Assembly (NCBI GenBank): GCA_039090855.1
Contig: CM077013.1
Coordinates: forward strand, 135,181,240 to 135,245,239
DNA from: Macrothele yani
Taxonomy: Eukaryota; Arthropoda; Arachnida; Araneae; Macrothelidae
Length of the DNA: 64,000 bases
Direction of reading: 5' to 3'
Shown one piece after another: positions 43,313 through 55,079 of this stretch. Below the pieces are notes generated by a model. The model ran no database searches and had not been told where the DNA came from. It saw only the letters and a list, made by a program, of their open reading frames with translations. The position numbers and the translations under genes were made by a program. The first letter of the stretch is position 1. Each line of letters starts with the position of its first letter.

Positions 43313-44580
43313 ACTCAGAAAAATAGCAAAAGAAAAAATCCAAAAAACTAAATAATAAAAACCTCTAAGGTATCTAAGACTACCAGAGCTAAACTAGAGG
43401 AATATTTAGGAAATCAACAGACAGAACTCGGGATTTTTCACGACTTACTCCTGCTATGAGCATATTTGACTTAAAAGTAAGAGATCTTAACAAAAATCAT
43501 CACCATCGTCATCAGTTGTTTAACGGTAATAAAACTCAGGTTTAAAAGTTTAACGGTAATGTTTAACGGTAATTTGTTTAACGGTAATAAAACTTAACGG
43601 TAACAAAACATTTGGTAAAAAAAAAATTAAAAGTTTCACAATTAATAAAACTTCAAAGTTTCACAATTAGTTTCACAAAGTTTCACAATTAAAACTTCAA
43701 AGTTTCACAATAAATAAAACATTTGGTAATAAAACTTAACGGTAGTAAAACATTTGGTAATAAAACTTAACGGTAATAAAACTCTGATGTCCTTGTTCAA
43801 AGTTCTGAATATTTGACTTAAAAGTAAGAGCTCTTAACATCATCATCATCATCATCAGTTGTTTAACGGTAATAAAACTCTGAAAAATAGCAAAAGAAAA
43901 AATCCAAAAAACTAAATAATAAAAACCTCTGAGGCATCTAAGGCTACCACAGCTAAACTAGAGGAATATTTAGGAAATCATCAACAGACAGAACTCGGGA
44001 TTTTTCACGACTTACTCCTGCTATGAGCATATTTGACTTAAAAGTAAGAGCTCTTAACAAAAATCATCATCATCATCATCATCAGTTGTTTAACGGTAAT
44101 AAAACTCAGGTTTACAAGTTTAAAGGTAATTTGTTTAACGGTAATAAAACATTTGGTAATAAAACTTAAAAAAAAAAAAAGTTTCACAATTAATGAAACT
44201 TCAAAGTTTCACAATTAGTTTCACAAAGTTTCACAATTAAAACTTCAAAGTTTCACAATTAATAAAACATTTGGTAATAAAACTTAACGGTAATAAAACT
44301 CATGTCCTTGTTCAAAGTTCTGAATATTTGACTTAAAAGTAAGAGCTCTTAACATCATCATCATCATCATTAGTTGTTTAACGGTAATGAAACTCAGAAA
44401 AATAGCAAAAGAAAAAATCCAAAAAACTGAAAAATAAAAACCTCTGAGGTATATAAGGCTACCAGAGCTAAACTAGAGGAATATTTAGGAAATCATCAAC
44501 AGACAGAACTCGGGGTTTTTCACGAAGTTACTCCTGCGATGAGCATATTCGACTTAAAAGTAAGAGCTCTTAACAAAAAA
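43305..44580. repeat. Composite tandem repeat, three units of about 0.5 kb
   Basis: AGAAAAATAGCAAAAGAAAA starts units at about 43,317, 43,882 and 44,396. Each holds ATTTGACTTAAAAGTAAGAG, a (CAT)n run, and internal short repeats TTAACGGTAATAAAAC and CAAAGTTTCACAATTA. It is non-coding. Confidence 0.88.
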
Positions 44581-44739
44581 ATCAATTATACACTCTGGGC
44601 CATAACACCATAACGACTTGCTTAACTGTGCGTTGGTCCGCCTTTCTCCCCGATGACCACTTGCATCCGAAGTTGCACCGACCCCACTAGATGGCAGAAG
44701 GCGTCCCCGGGTATTCTGCGTATCAGCTAGACGGAATGA

Positions 44740-46130
44740 CACCACGGAGTTGGGTGAAAGAGCAAGGCACTGGCGGTAACCGGAAAATGCTGCCTTCCAC
44801 TAAATCCCGCAAATGTTTGGTGGGATTCGCGTCGAGAGAATATGGTGACAAAACGAAATGCTTTAATCTGATCCTCAAACCATTCTTGAAGAATGCGATC
44901 CTTTTTACACCGGGCGTTGTCTTTCTGAACGAGTCCAGTGGGGCCGCGGGTACGAAGCTACCATGCTCGAAATAATGCCACGTGGGATCTGGCAGCGAGG
45001 GTATGTCAGAATGAATGAAGAGGACCCAACGATGTTCATGAGAACAATTCCCATACAATGATGCCAGTACCGATTGCCCATTTCCATCCAACCGTGCATT
45101 CTGGCTGCAGCCGTTCACACTTTCCGTGTCGAATATGAACCCGTCCATCGGCATGTCGAAGCTTGTGACGTACCTGCCAGCAGGACGCAAACGACATAAA
45201 GGCAGATAGCAGTCAGAATGAACGTCTGCGTAGCTCAGTTGGTAGAGCGACTTATTCCGGAATAAGCGGACTCGGGTTCGATTCCCAGCGTAGACCAAAA
45301 ATGACGGAGAATTTTGCTTCGTTATAATGGCGCCCAAACTACACGGATGACCCGACCGTTCAAAATCTCGCAATGGTGTGATGTTATTTCCACACCGCGA
45401 GATAGGAAAAATCAGAGAATCTCTTCTCCAGCGCTTCGAAAAATAAATGTGTGTGACGTTGCATTCCACACATCGGATTGACTGGGAGTTCGCAAGTGCA
45501 CGTTCTACAGTGGATGGCTGCCTGCAACGATTCATGGTAACGGCTGACCCGTGGGCCATGCCCCCGGCCCTCTTTCGGGGTGGGAGATGTGACGTACCTG
45601 CCAGCAGGACGCACACGACATAAAGGCAGATAGCAATTAGAATGAACGTCTGCGTAGCTCAGTTGGTAGAGCGACTTATTCCGGAATAAGCGGACTCGGG
45701 TTCGATTCCCGGCGTAGACCAAAAATGACGGAGAAATTTACTTTGTTATAAGCTGTAACCTGGACTCACCGGACAAGGTAACTTTTTCCCAGTCTCTCGG
45801 CATCCAGTCACGGTGCGTCCGTGCCCACTTCATGCTGTGCTGTTGATGATGGTCCGTCTACATGTGCACTTAAACATGCTTTTGACTCCTTAAACTCGTC
45901 CGCTAGAGCACCAAGTAGATATGCTCGGAAATGTTTCTCCGTGCTGCTTGGTTGTAAACTTCCATTAACTGCGGGATCGTTAGCCGTCTGTTATCCCGGA
46001 CAGGACGTGCAAACTTCAACCGTCGACCAGTGGTGATCCCTCCTTTTCGACAGGTTGGGTGAATGCCTGCCCCCTCTACCTCAAATAGCAAACTGAAGTG
46101 ATGGCCCACTGTTTTCACGTCGACAATCTT
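44740..46130 (-). pseudogene. Tc1-like transposase relic interrupted by TRIM copy T3
   Basis: Upstream of T3 the minus strand reads KFARPVRDNRRLTIPQLMEV and MKWARTHRDW with SGESRLQ (first catalytic motif, Asp to Gly). Downstream of T3 it resumes with DGFIFDTE, IHSDIPSLPDPTWHYFEHGS and AFFKNGLRIRLKHFV. SLDANPTKHLRDL stands where SPDLNPIEHLWD is expected. The catalytic residues are lost and several frameshifts are present. The insertion point of T3 falls right after the first catalytic motif. Confidence 0.72.
45164..45749 (+). mobile_element. tRNA-bearing TRIM-like element, copy T3 (best preserved)
   Basis: Two 162-bp direct terminal repeats (45,164-45,325 and 45,588-45,749) start TGTGACGTACCTGCC and differ at about eight bases. 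AAGCT occurs at 45,159-45,163 and 45,750-45,754, a target duplication of 4-5 bp. Each repeat carries a 72-nt tRNA-like sequence (45,224-45,295 and 45,648-45,719) with A box TAGCTCAGTTGGTAGAG and B box GGTTCGATTCC. TGGCGCCCAAAC at 45,328-45,339 fits a tRNA-Lys primer-binding site. TTCGGGGTGGGAGA precedes the 3' repeat as a purine tract. The 262-bp interior has no coding capacity. A dimeric SINE with a spacer is the main alternative. Confidence 0.85.
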
Positions 46131-46934
46131 TCCCGATTAACTTTCTAACGAGCTGTTCACAGGGTGTGAAAACGCTCTGTCCGTGCCGTCTGTATTTGTT
46201 ACGCAACGGTAGATGACGTCACTTCCACGTGTGCTGTGAGGCGCTTCCTTTCGTAGAAATAGGGACTGTCGCAGTCATCTGATCTATGAGTGTAAGAAGT
46301 ACGATGTCTTACTTTGCACCAACTTAAAGAGGGTACTATTGTGGAAAGTACGGAACAGCTAACTCCGCGACGAAAAGTAGTCCCTAGGTTTAGAGCGAAA
46401 ATTAACAGAATATTTAATCAGAATCGTCACTTTCTTTTTGCTCACAAGTTCGTCAAGCAAAATTACATATATTTTTCAAAATGTCAGAGCTTTTTAGAAA
46501 TAGAGTTGACATAAGAAGTACTCAATCAAGAGTTTAGGACTTTCAGCCGCTAACACTCCAGTCACTCAAACTGGGAAATGTACACTGTTAAAAATTGTTA
46601 CTTAGAAATAAGCAAAATGTATTCGTTTTTGAGTACATTCTGGGCTCCGAGTACTTTTTCTCATTTTTGAAAAATACACGTACTCATTTTTGAGTACATA
46701 CAGGGAATCAATTGTGAGTATATCTGTATTTCAAATATATGTACTCAAAAAAAATCCATGTATTTCAAATGTACGTGCTCTAACTTCATTAAGTTTTTTC
46801 TACCCTTTCGGGCAGGGCACAGAAACAAGTTTGAGATAATCTAGCGATTCTGACAGGATAGTTTGTAAGTGAGAGCACACTAGATGGCGCCACCGTAGGG
46901 AGGCTTAGGAACTTTACCAGGGTGATTCCTACCC

Positions 46935-47085
46935 GAGGCCGTCACTTAACGCGCTCGCCCGATGCACGGCATATATTCAGCGATTGTTAGAAATTCATCC
47001 TACCAGGCAGGCTAGGTTTGAACCTGAGGGACCTCCAGCAGCAGTCTGAAGTGCTAACCACTTAGCCATCCGCGGCTCGATTTCA
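46935..47085 (-). repeat. tRNA-derived SINE head, reverse (separate family)
   Basis: On the minus strand CGCGGATGGCTAAGTGGTTAG is an A-box region and AGGTTCAAACCTAGC a B-box region about 40 nt later. It is not similar to S1-S4. From 46,293 to 46,934 nothing else is recognised. Confidence 0.6.
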
Positions 47086-50000
47086 AATTTGGCATACGTG
47101 TACTTCATACATACTCATTTATCTATAGAATCAATTAGAAGTATATTATTCGATGGCACATCTGGGATAATAGATATACTCGTTGTCACATGCTGGGCAA
47201 ATGGATCGCACAATTTCATGACAAATATAGTGATGAAGCGATAATATATTATTTATGAGATTGGCACAAATATAGTTAATGTCAAAACGCGCACAAAGAT
47301 ACTTCATGCATAATTAAATTACTTGTGATCAGTGACTATGTTGTTACAGTGGACCCCCCCCCCCGCCCACCTAAAACCTGAAGAAAACTCTAGAAATTTT
47401 CCTTGTTGTCGCGTATTGTATGAGGCAGCAGGGAATCACAGTTCAGCAGGCTCACATGCTCTTTTACAGTTTACAGTTTTGTTTTTTTTCATTTATTTCT
47501 CATTTACGTTGTTTTTTTCTTTCGGCTGTTCACTAAATCGATTAACAAAATTGCGTGATAATTAGGAAGTTGCTCCAATGTTCTTGAAGGCAAGAAATGT
47601 AATATTTTGCCATTTTGAATTGCGAGACCTCACACATAGCCCTGGAGTGATACATAAAAATTCCTATCTCAAGGGTCTTCGAGAGGGTGAAAAACGAACG
47701 ATGGAAAATGTGCTTTCGAATGCGGATGGGAGCAGCAATGTTCGAAGTGGTGTTTCACTTCTTTTTTTTTTCCTTTTTTCCGCTTGTAGCTTAAACGCTG
47801 TGGTCCGTATGTTGTATGGTTACATCAGTGGGTGGCCAAGAGACCCGCAACAGACACATAACTCTGTCAGCAAGAACGATACTCCAACGTCTGCGAGGGA
47901 CAATGGGCAATTAAGAGTACAGAATCGCCGAAAAAGGGTAAGGGAGAATTTGAGCGTCGTTTTTGGGAGGCAGTTGCTGATGTACGCTGAAAGAAAAAGC
48001 ACATCGGATTTCTCTCGGACGAGAAACTAATCTCAGGGCTGACGGTCACAACTCGATGGTAAATGGAAACAGAAAGCCTGCGAGTGTGCATATTTGGAAC
48101 CGCATACTCAGGCAGGGTAGATGCTATGTTAACGGAAAGGAATTGACTGAATTGTGAATGAACGGCCAAAAAGGACAGAAGGGAGCGACGGATGGAATCC
48201 TACTATTGCAGCAGCGGAAGTGAGGGGGTCCCACTCTCCAGGCAGCTGACGGTCAGAATCATTTCTTCACGACGACAGAAATCATTCCCAGGGATGCAGA
48301 AATCAGTCTCGGAACCCGCAACAGCAGATATAAGAGGGGCTATTTTGTTTAACGGCCACCTTCAAATCTTTACAAGAGTGGATCAGTGTACACTCTCATC
48401 AGCGCAACAAAGTGCGATGTGTTATCACCATTTACATAGTGTGCTCCAAATTACGTTGTGTGCTTCATTTACATCAAGCGTCAAAGTGAAGTGTTAATTC
48501 ATCGGAGCTGCCACATGGTGCAAGTGTTTGTGTGTGTGTGTGTGTTTTGTCGTGTTTTGTTATGTGATGCATTCTGGATGTACACAGCAAGGTCAAGAAA
48601 CTGTAAGTAGATGAATATTTCTATTTTTCTTCACACATCTGCGAACTTGTGCCATCCCGACACCCAAAGCTGCATGAACATAAATGCAACAATATTGAGC
48701 CTCCTTTGTGACTGAACTTCAGAGGAAATACCTGCACATAAGCATTTCGATTGCTTACAGGGCCCATTTCCTGATCTTTTACGAGAATAAGGGAGAGGGT
48801 GTGGCCACAAATTTCGTTTTGAGGGACAGATTCATTTAACTTTGGATCAGGGCCAACGTGAGCGGGGCAGGATTTTGCATGGGATGCTTAGACATAGTTA
48901 ATTTATTTTGGCAGTATTTCGCACCGATAATCGTGTATAAAGAAAATTAACGTGCTTGTGTATTTTTGTGTCACGTGTGTTTTTAATGTGATCATTTACA
49001 TATGTATTTTTTTTTTTATTCTCTGAGCAATTGGGTATGATATCACCTGCTGTTCTATTTAATGTGTTAATGAGTAGAATTTCTTGATCAGATAGTCCGG
49101 TGGGGACTCTGTCGGCTTGCGTCGTCCGACCGTAAAGTGTTGTTACTGTGTGCTGCCCATATAAGAGGGGCAATTGTCTATGCGCCCATAGAGCACCGTA
49201 ACTGTTTGAATCACAAAGTAATTAAATGTTGTGTTGTGTATTTGAGAATCATGTGTTATTTGCGAGTGTTGTACTGGCTGGTTGGGGATTGAATGTGCCG
49301 GAGTAAGTTCCGGAAACACTACACTCAGTCACGAATTGGTGATTGCGGGTGAACCACATCACAGCTCTTGGATCCCCAAGTTTCGCTTTTTATTTTTTTA
49401 ATTGTTGTTGTTATTTTTGTTCACACGGTTGATTCACCCAAGCCTCATGCTTCGGGTCATTCTTCCAATTTTCATTTTTTATGTTCTGGCGTGAATCTTT
49501 GAGTGCAGCGGTACACATGAGATTCACACCTGGTGCCGCGGCCAACAAAATTGTGTGACAGGTTCCATTCACCATTACCGCCTGACTGGGCAGGACCTCT
49601 GCTATTGCCGTGTAACAATGTCGTACTAATTATTTATGTGTGTGTCACTTTACACATTTATTAAACAATTTCTCTTGAAACCTATACCTAAAATGAAGTA
49701 ATACGAGATTATATTTATATTTATTGACACAGTTATTTGTAAGTACGTATGGTTACTTATATTTGAGCATGTCATGTACTCGTTTACGATACGATTGTAC
49801 TTTCAAAAAAAGAGTAGGCTCAGGTTCTATTTTGATTAAAGTAGATTTTTTAAAACAGTGTAATTGAGTGGGGGGGGGCGGAGTGTAAAAGACTTTTCCC
49901 AACATTTGCTCGCAACACATAGGCAATAAGCTGACAATCGAGGGAATACAAAAGAGGGTGTGCTTAATCAGCTGTAGGGAAGACTGAGGGGGAAGGGGAG

Positions 50001-51550
50001 AGAAAAAAGAAACGGCGATACAGTGCGCTTCTGTTGGGTCGTAAAGCCCTAAAGATGGAGGGATGGATAGCGCGGAAGTAATAATTGTTAGCAAAGACAC
50101 AGCGGGAGTGGAATATGACGTGGATTGATACCGTTCCTGCGTTCCCCGGAGACGTTTAAACCGACTATTCAGTCTTCCATAATAGTACACATGGAGCATA
50201 GATGGAAAGCGCAATTTTCTAATACTATGGAAAAACTTCGAAGTGTTAACATTCAGACTTTTTGTTTTCGTCTTTTCTTAGCGCACCCACACGCAAACAT
50301 ATCTGACGGCAAAATAATAAATGAGCACGTCAAGACAGATTTTTTCTCTTTATGAAATCTTGCTCGGACATGGCTAATTTGGCAATTGTGTTTTTTGTAA
50401 ACATTTAATCGCAGCGCGCTTGCGTTTCGAATTTTGCTTTTCAGCCGTAACCCTCAACATTTGTTGCACGTGAGCAGTTCTCCGCTTGGCGCTAGATAAT
50501 GACTTCGACCCTCTGCCCAAGCTACTACCTACATTTGAAAGCAATTTATTTCCCATTCGAAACGCACAACAAATAATGCGTTTTAAAACAAAGCAGAGGA
50601 ATCACTTGAAGGAATTTTGCATAAAAACTTGCAAGGCCTGAATAACTAAGGCGGTTGTTATTTGATGGGAGCTGGAACTGAGGGGAAACATTTTAACTTC
50701 AATTTACGCGCTTATTAGTTTCCTTTTAAGTTGTGTAGGCCGACTAAGCCAAGACTTCGTGATGATGGTGTTCAATAAATTCAGTTGAACTATGAGTTTT
50801 TTAATTAAATCTGAACCTACGCTAATGATCGTTAATTATTATTTTTATTATTTTTCCAGGACTTGCTTGTTTTAGTTTTTGGTAAGTTACAGCAGACAGC
50901 ACAGAAGAATTATGAGTGCAATGAACAGATATAGACGAACTTTGCCATTTAGTCCATGTCAACCAAGTTGCAGTTAGTTAGCGTTGTCTAAAGAACATAA
51001 GACCTGTTTCATATTAAACCATCTGTTCAGATATAAATCAAGATGTTCTTCCATGAAACGTAACCGCATAAATTTGAACAGTTCATCGTTCTAGAACCAG
51101 AGACGTCGCCAAGGAGGAGCGAGCTCACCCTAAAATTTGTCTTTCCCCACTCTGCCGCCCAACCAGTTCAAAATGAGCCATTTTTCAATATATTTAATTT
51201 AAAAATATGATCTGGACTTTTCCAAGTAATAAGTCTTGTGTTTTATATCATGTAGCCCTACGCATTCCCCTCTAGAATGTGCGTTATCTACGTCTCCGTA
51301 GAAAGTTTATCAAAATAGCATCCGCAGGGCCATGAAAATTCAATTGTTCACCACTCTTCCAATTCCTTAGTTTAAGCCTGTTTTTCATATTTGTATGGCC
51401 AAGGGGCTGATGAGGAGGGTACACAGGAGTTCACTGAGGAGGTCAACACCAAGTGCGCTGTTTGTTTTCTTTACAAAATAGGGTATTCCAACACGGAAAG
51501 TGGAGTTGTGAAAATAGAATTTGGCGATGACGAAGATCGAAATCGCATCT
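47086..51550. other. 4.5 kb without a supported gene
   Basis: The longest open frames are 47,578-48,030 (plus, 150 codons) and 49,753-50,214 (minus, 153 codons). Neither translation shows a domain I know, and both include low-complexity runs. ATATAAGAGGGGC occurs at about 48,331 and 49,155, a TATA-like motif that might mark LTR remnants. Near 51,010-51,095 lies a reversed fragment of the S4 SINE 3' part. Confidence 0.5.
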
Positions 51551-53290
51551 CCTCGCTCCGAAGTAGCTACACCGACACTGAGTCAGCTACACCGACGAAA
51601 TATATCGCTGCAGATTTGTCATCTTGGCACGTACTTCACCTCTGTATTATGTCACAGAGTCTAAAGTTACACTAGCGCTCATAAGACTGTCCCGGGACAG
51701 TGAAAGCGCAGGAAGCGGCTTTGTAGGAGAGGAGTGCAAGTCAAAGTCGCTGACTCGAAGGAAGGGAGTTAAGGAGGACGAAGATATTGTGTCTCCGTGT
51801 CACGACATTAAAATTTTATACAGATGAATATCTCGCTCCGGAGTAACTACACTGACACTGAGTAAGTTACACCGGCACTGAGTAAGCTACACCGACGAAA
51901 TATATCGCTGCAGATTTGTCATCTTGGCACGTACTTCACCTCTGTATTATGTCACAGAGTCTAAAGTTACACTAGCGCTCATAAGACTGTCCCGGGACAG
52001 TGAAAGCGCAGGAAGCGGCTGAGGATTGCTTTGTAGGAGAGGAGTGCAAGTCAAAGTCGCTGACTCGAAGGAAGGGAGTTAAGGAGGACGAAGATATTGT
52101 GTCTCCGTGTCACGACATTAAAATTTTATACAGATGAATATCTCGCTCCGGAGTAACTACACTGACACTGAGTAAGTTACACCGGCACTGAGTAAGCTAC
52201 ACCGACGAAATATATCGCTGCAGATTTGTCATCTTGGCACGTACTTCACCTCTGTATTATGTCACAGAGTCTAAAGTTACACTAGCGCTCATAAGACTGT
52301 CCCAGGACAGTGAAAACGCAGGAAGCGGCAGAGGATTGCTTTGTAGGAGAGGAGTGCAAGTCAAAGTTTCTGGCTCGAAGGAAGGGAGTTAAGGAGGACG
52401 AAGGTATTGTGTCTGCGTGGCACTACATTAAAATTTGATGTAGATGAATATCTCGCTCCAGAGTAACTACACCGACACTTAGAAAGCTACACCGACAATG
52501 AGTAAGCTACACCGACGAATTTTATCGCTGCAGATTTGTCGTCTTGGGATGTTTTTCACCTCTGGAGTACGTCACAGAGTCTTTAGTTACTGTCCCGGGA
52601 CAGTGAAAGTGCAGAAAGTGGCCGAGGATTGCTCTGTGGGAGAGGAGTGCAAGTCAAAGTCGCTGGCTCGAAGGAAGGGAGTTAAGGAGGACGAAGGTAT
52701 TGTGTCTCCGTGGCACGACATTAAAATTTGATGTAGATGAATATCTCGCTCCGGAGTAACTACATCGACACTGAGTAAGGTACACCGACGAAATATATCG
52801 CTGCAGATTTGTCGTCTTGGCACGTGTTTCACCTCTGAAGTACGTCACAGAGTCTAAAGTTACTGTCCCGGGACAGTGAAAGTGCAGGAAGCGGCCGAGG
52901 ATTGCTTTGTAGGAGAGAAGTGCAAGTCAAAGTCGCTAGCTCGAAGGAAGGGAGTTAAGGAAGACGAAGGTGTTTAATCTCCGTGGCACGACATTAAAAT
53001 TTGATGTAAATAAATATCTCGCTCCGGAGTAACTACACCGACACTGAGTAAGCTACACCGACGAAATATATCGCTGCAGATTTGTCGTCTTGGCACGTGT
53101 TTCACCTCTGGAGTACGTCACAAAGTCTAAAGTTACTGTCCCGGGACAGTGAAAGTGCAGGAAGCGTCCGAGGATTACTTTGTAGGAGAGGAGTGCAAGG
53201 CAAAGTCGCTGGCTTGAAGGAAGGGAGTTAAGGAGGAGAAAGATATTGTGGCTACGTGGCACGACGTTAAAATTTGATTTAGATGAATGA
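51551..53290. repeat. Satellite of 273-310 bp units, six copies
   Basis: Units start CTCGCTCCG at about 51,551, 51,831, 52,141, 52,451, 52,744 and 53,017. Most carry the palindrome ACTGTCCCGGGACAGT or a one-base variant, TATCGCTGCAGATTTGTC, and short repeats of GTAAGCTACACCGACACTGA type. A partial piece recurs at 53,736-53,776. Length differences come mainly from the short repeats and a stretch present only in early units (ACACTAGCGCTCATAAG). Confidence 0.92.
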
Positions 53291-53776
53291 AAACAGCATT
53301 TTCATTTAAATTGTTCAAGTATAGTGCTATTTTCGTAAGCAAAAATGCAAAATTTTGATAAGCAATTTAAGACGATGCATTCAGAGCAAGCAAAAAGTGG
53401 AAGGCGACATTCTAGTAACACTTTTATCTTACAGCATCTAGTCAGATCCGTGTATGTGTGTGTGTTCATGTTGAGGGTATGAGAACTGCGGTAATTTTTC
53501 TGTAGCGGGTAGTGAAAAGCATTAAAAATTCGTTCTCTCAGTGTTCCGTAAAAAAAAAAAAAAAAAAAAAAAGTTGCTATGAAGTTTTCCCCACCAAAAA
53601 TAATGCTCACCCACCCGTCGCCCATCCTGATTTCGAAATTTAGAGACGTCCCTGTCTGGAACGGGAATCGAACGCGCATCTCCCGATTTGGGTAGACTTT
53701 CACTGCACTAGTGGAAACAAATGTGACCCATCGTAGCGCTGTCCCGGGATAGTGAAAGTGCAGAAAGTGGCCGAGC

Positions 53777-54052
53777 CCAAACGGATCCACTGGATGTTTA
53801 AGGATGCCTCAACATATACATCATACAACAGATACATAGCTCACTTACATTTCTTATTACAGGGGGGGTAACAAGACATTGTGGACACCCTGTAGAACGC
53901 GCAGCCTTCAAATAACTCAAACTTCAATTTAGCAAGCGTTTCTTCTGCAATTAGTAAAACTTCCACCATCTCCCCATGCGGCTGCTTCTCAAACATTATA
54001 TATAATTGAAAACACATGGAATAATTAATACGAACATAAATCAAGCTGTTCT
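53777..54052. repeat. Inverted duplicate of 55,924-56,205
   Basis: It is the reverse complement, at roughly 95 percent identity, of the S4 SINE tail, a unique 110-bp stretch (CAGCCGCATGGGGAGATGG) and the first 120 bp of the mariner-like element at 56,084. Its left edge joins the satellite palindrome unit directly. Confidence 0.88.
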
Positions 54053-54187
54053 TCCATGTAACGTAACAGCAGAACTTTGAAAATTCCATCGTCCTGGAAC
54101 GGAAATCGAACCCGCATCTTCCGATTTGCGACTGGTGCAGTGAAAGTCTGGCATCTCAGATAAGCCTCAGCTGTTTGGGTTCCATTG

Positions 54188-54345
54188 TCCTGTGTGGTGT
54201 AATGGTTAGCATACTCGAGCGCTAATCGGGAGATGCGGGTTCGATTCCAGGAAGATAAAATTTTCAAATTTCTGTGGTTACGTTACATGGAAGAACAGCT
54301 TGATTTTATGTCCGTATTAATTATTCCATGTGTTTTCAACTTGAT
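54188..54345 (+). repeat. S4 SINE, forward copy
   Basis: The tRNA-like head TGTGGTGTAATGGTTAGCAT has its B box in GGGTTCGATTCC. It continues with TTTCAAATTTCTGTGGTTACG, ACATGGAAGAACAGCTTGAT and ATTAATTATTCCATGTG. A reversed partner (head and part of body) lies immediately left at 54,038-54,150. Confidence 0.82.
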
Positions 54346-54447
54346 AAGCCATCTGTTCCTATAAGCAATGGCTTGCTTTATTATTATTATTTAACGTATA
54401 CTCAAATTTAACTTTCCTTTTTAGTTTCTTTGTAACGTACTAGAAGA

Positions 54448-54931
54448 TGTGACGTACCTGCCAGAAGGACGCACACGACATAAAGGCAGATAGGAACCAG
54501 AATAAAAGTCCGCGTAGCTTAATTGGTAGAGCAACTTGTTCCGGAATAAGCGGCCTCGGGTTCGAATCCCGGCGTAGACCAAAAATGACGGAGAAATTTA
54601 CTTCGTTATAATGGCGCCCGAACTATCCGGATGACCCGACCGTTCAAAATCTCGCATTGGTGTGATGTTATTTCCACACCGCGAGATAGGAAAATAAGAG
54701 AATCCTTTCTCCAGCACTTCGAAAAAAAAAAAATAATAATAAGGGGGAGATGATGTAACGTACTAGAAGATGTGACGTACCTGCCAGAAGGACGCACACG
54801 ACATAAAGGCAGATAGGAACCAGAATAAAAGTCCGCGTAGCTTAATTGGTAGAGCAACTTATTCCGGAATGAGTGGACCCGGGTTCGAACCCCGGCGCGG
54901 ATAAAAATGACGGAGAAATTCACTTCGTTAT
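54448..54931 (+). mobile_element. tRNA-bearing TRIM-like element, copy T4 (rearranged)
   Basis: Terminal repeats lie at 54,448-54,609 (162 bp) and 54,771-54,931 (161 bp), with 72-nt tRNA-like sequences at 54,508-54,579 and 54,831-54,902. TGGCGCCCGAAC at 54,612-54,623 is an exact tRNA-Lys-type primer-binding core. The interior is shortened by replacement of its second half with an A-rich run. TGTAACGTACTAGAAGA precedes both repeats (54,431 and 54,754), so the present shape probably came through a 323-bp tandem duplication. No matching target duplication is seen. Confidence 0.78.
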
Positions 54932-55079
54932 ATCTTTCTATATGTAAATTTGAGTTCATTCTCCTTAGTGTTTTTCAAACTTAACGTGTTATCTTCACTC
55001 TCGTAAAAGTACGATTGGCAGCATCTTAAGGTCAGAACGCGTGACGTGTGGATGTGTCAGATGAGAACAGATCGATATA

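Larger units (their letters stand above)
44591..46292 (-). mobile_element. Decayed Tc1/mariner-type element (family I), boundaries tentative
   Basis: CACTCTGGGCC follows TA at 44,589-44,590. CTATGAGTG precedes TA at 46,293-46,294. Only CACTC is clearly shared between the ends, so the boundaries are a guess around a definite transposase relic. It contains the TRIM-like copy T3. Confidence 0.45.

Noticed and set aside
47578..48030. 150-codon plus-strand frame
   Set aside because: No domain, a T-rich run in the middle, and no splice or promoter context I could tie to it. Left as unsupported.
49140..49610. Possible LTR (TATA-like ATATAAGAGGGGC and a nearby GGTGCCGCGGCC)
   Set aside because: I could not find a matching second copy with ends, target duplication or primer site; the motif alone is not enough.
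53841..54089. Frame with FEKQPHGEMVEVLLIAEETL, also open at 55,827-56,183
   Set aside because: It is open in both inverted duplicates but unrecognised, and the duplicates are recent enough that shared openness is expected without selection.
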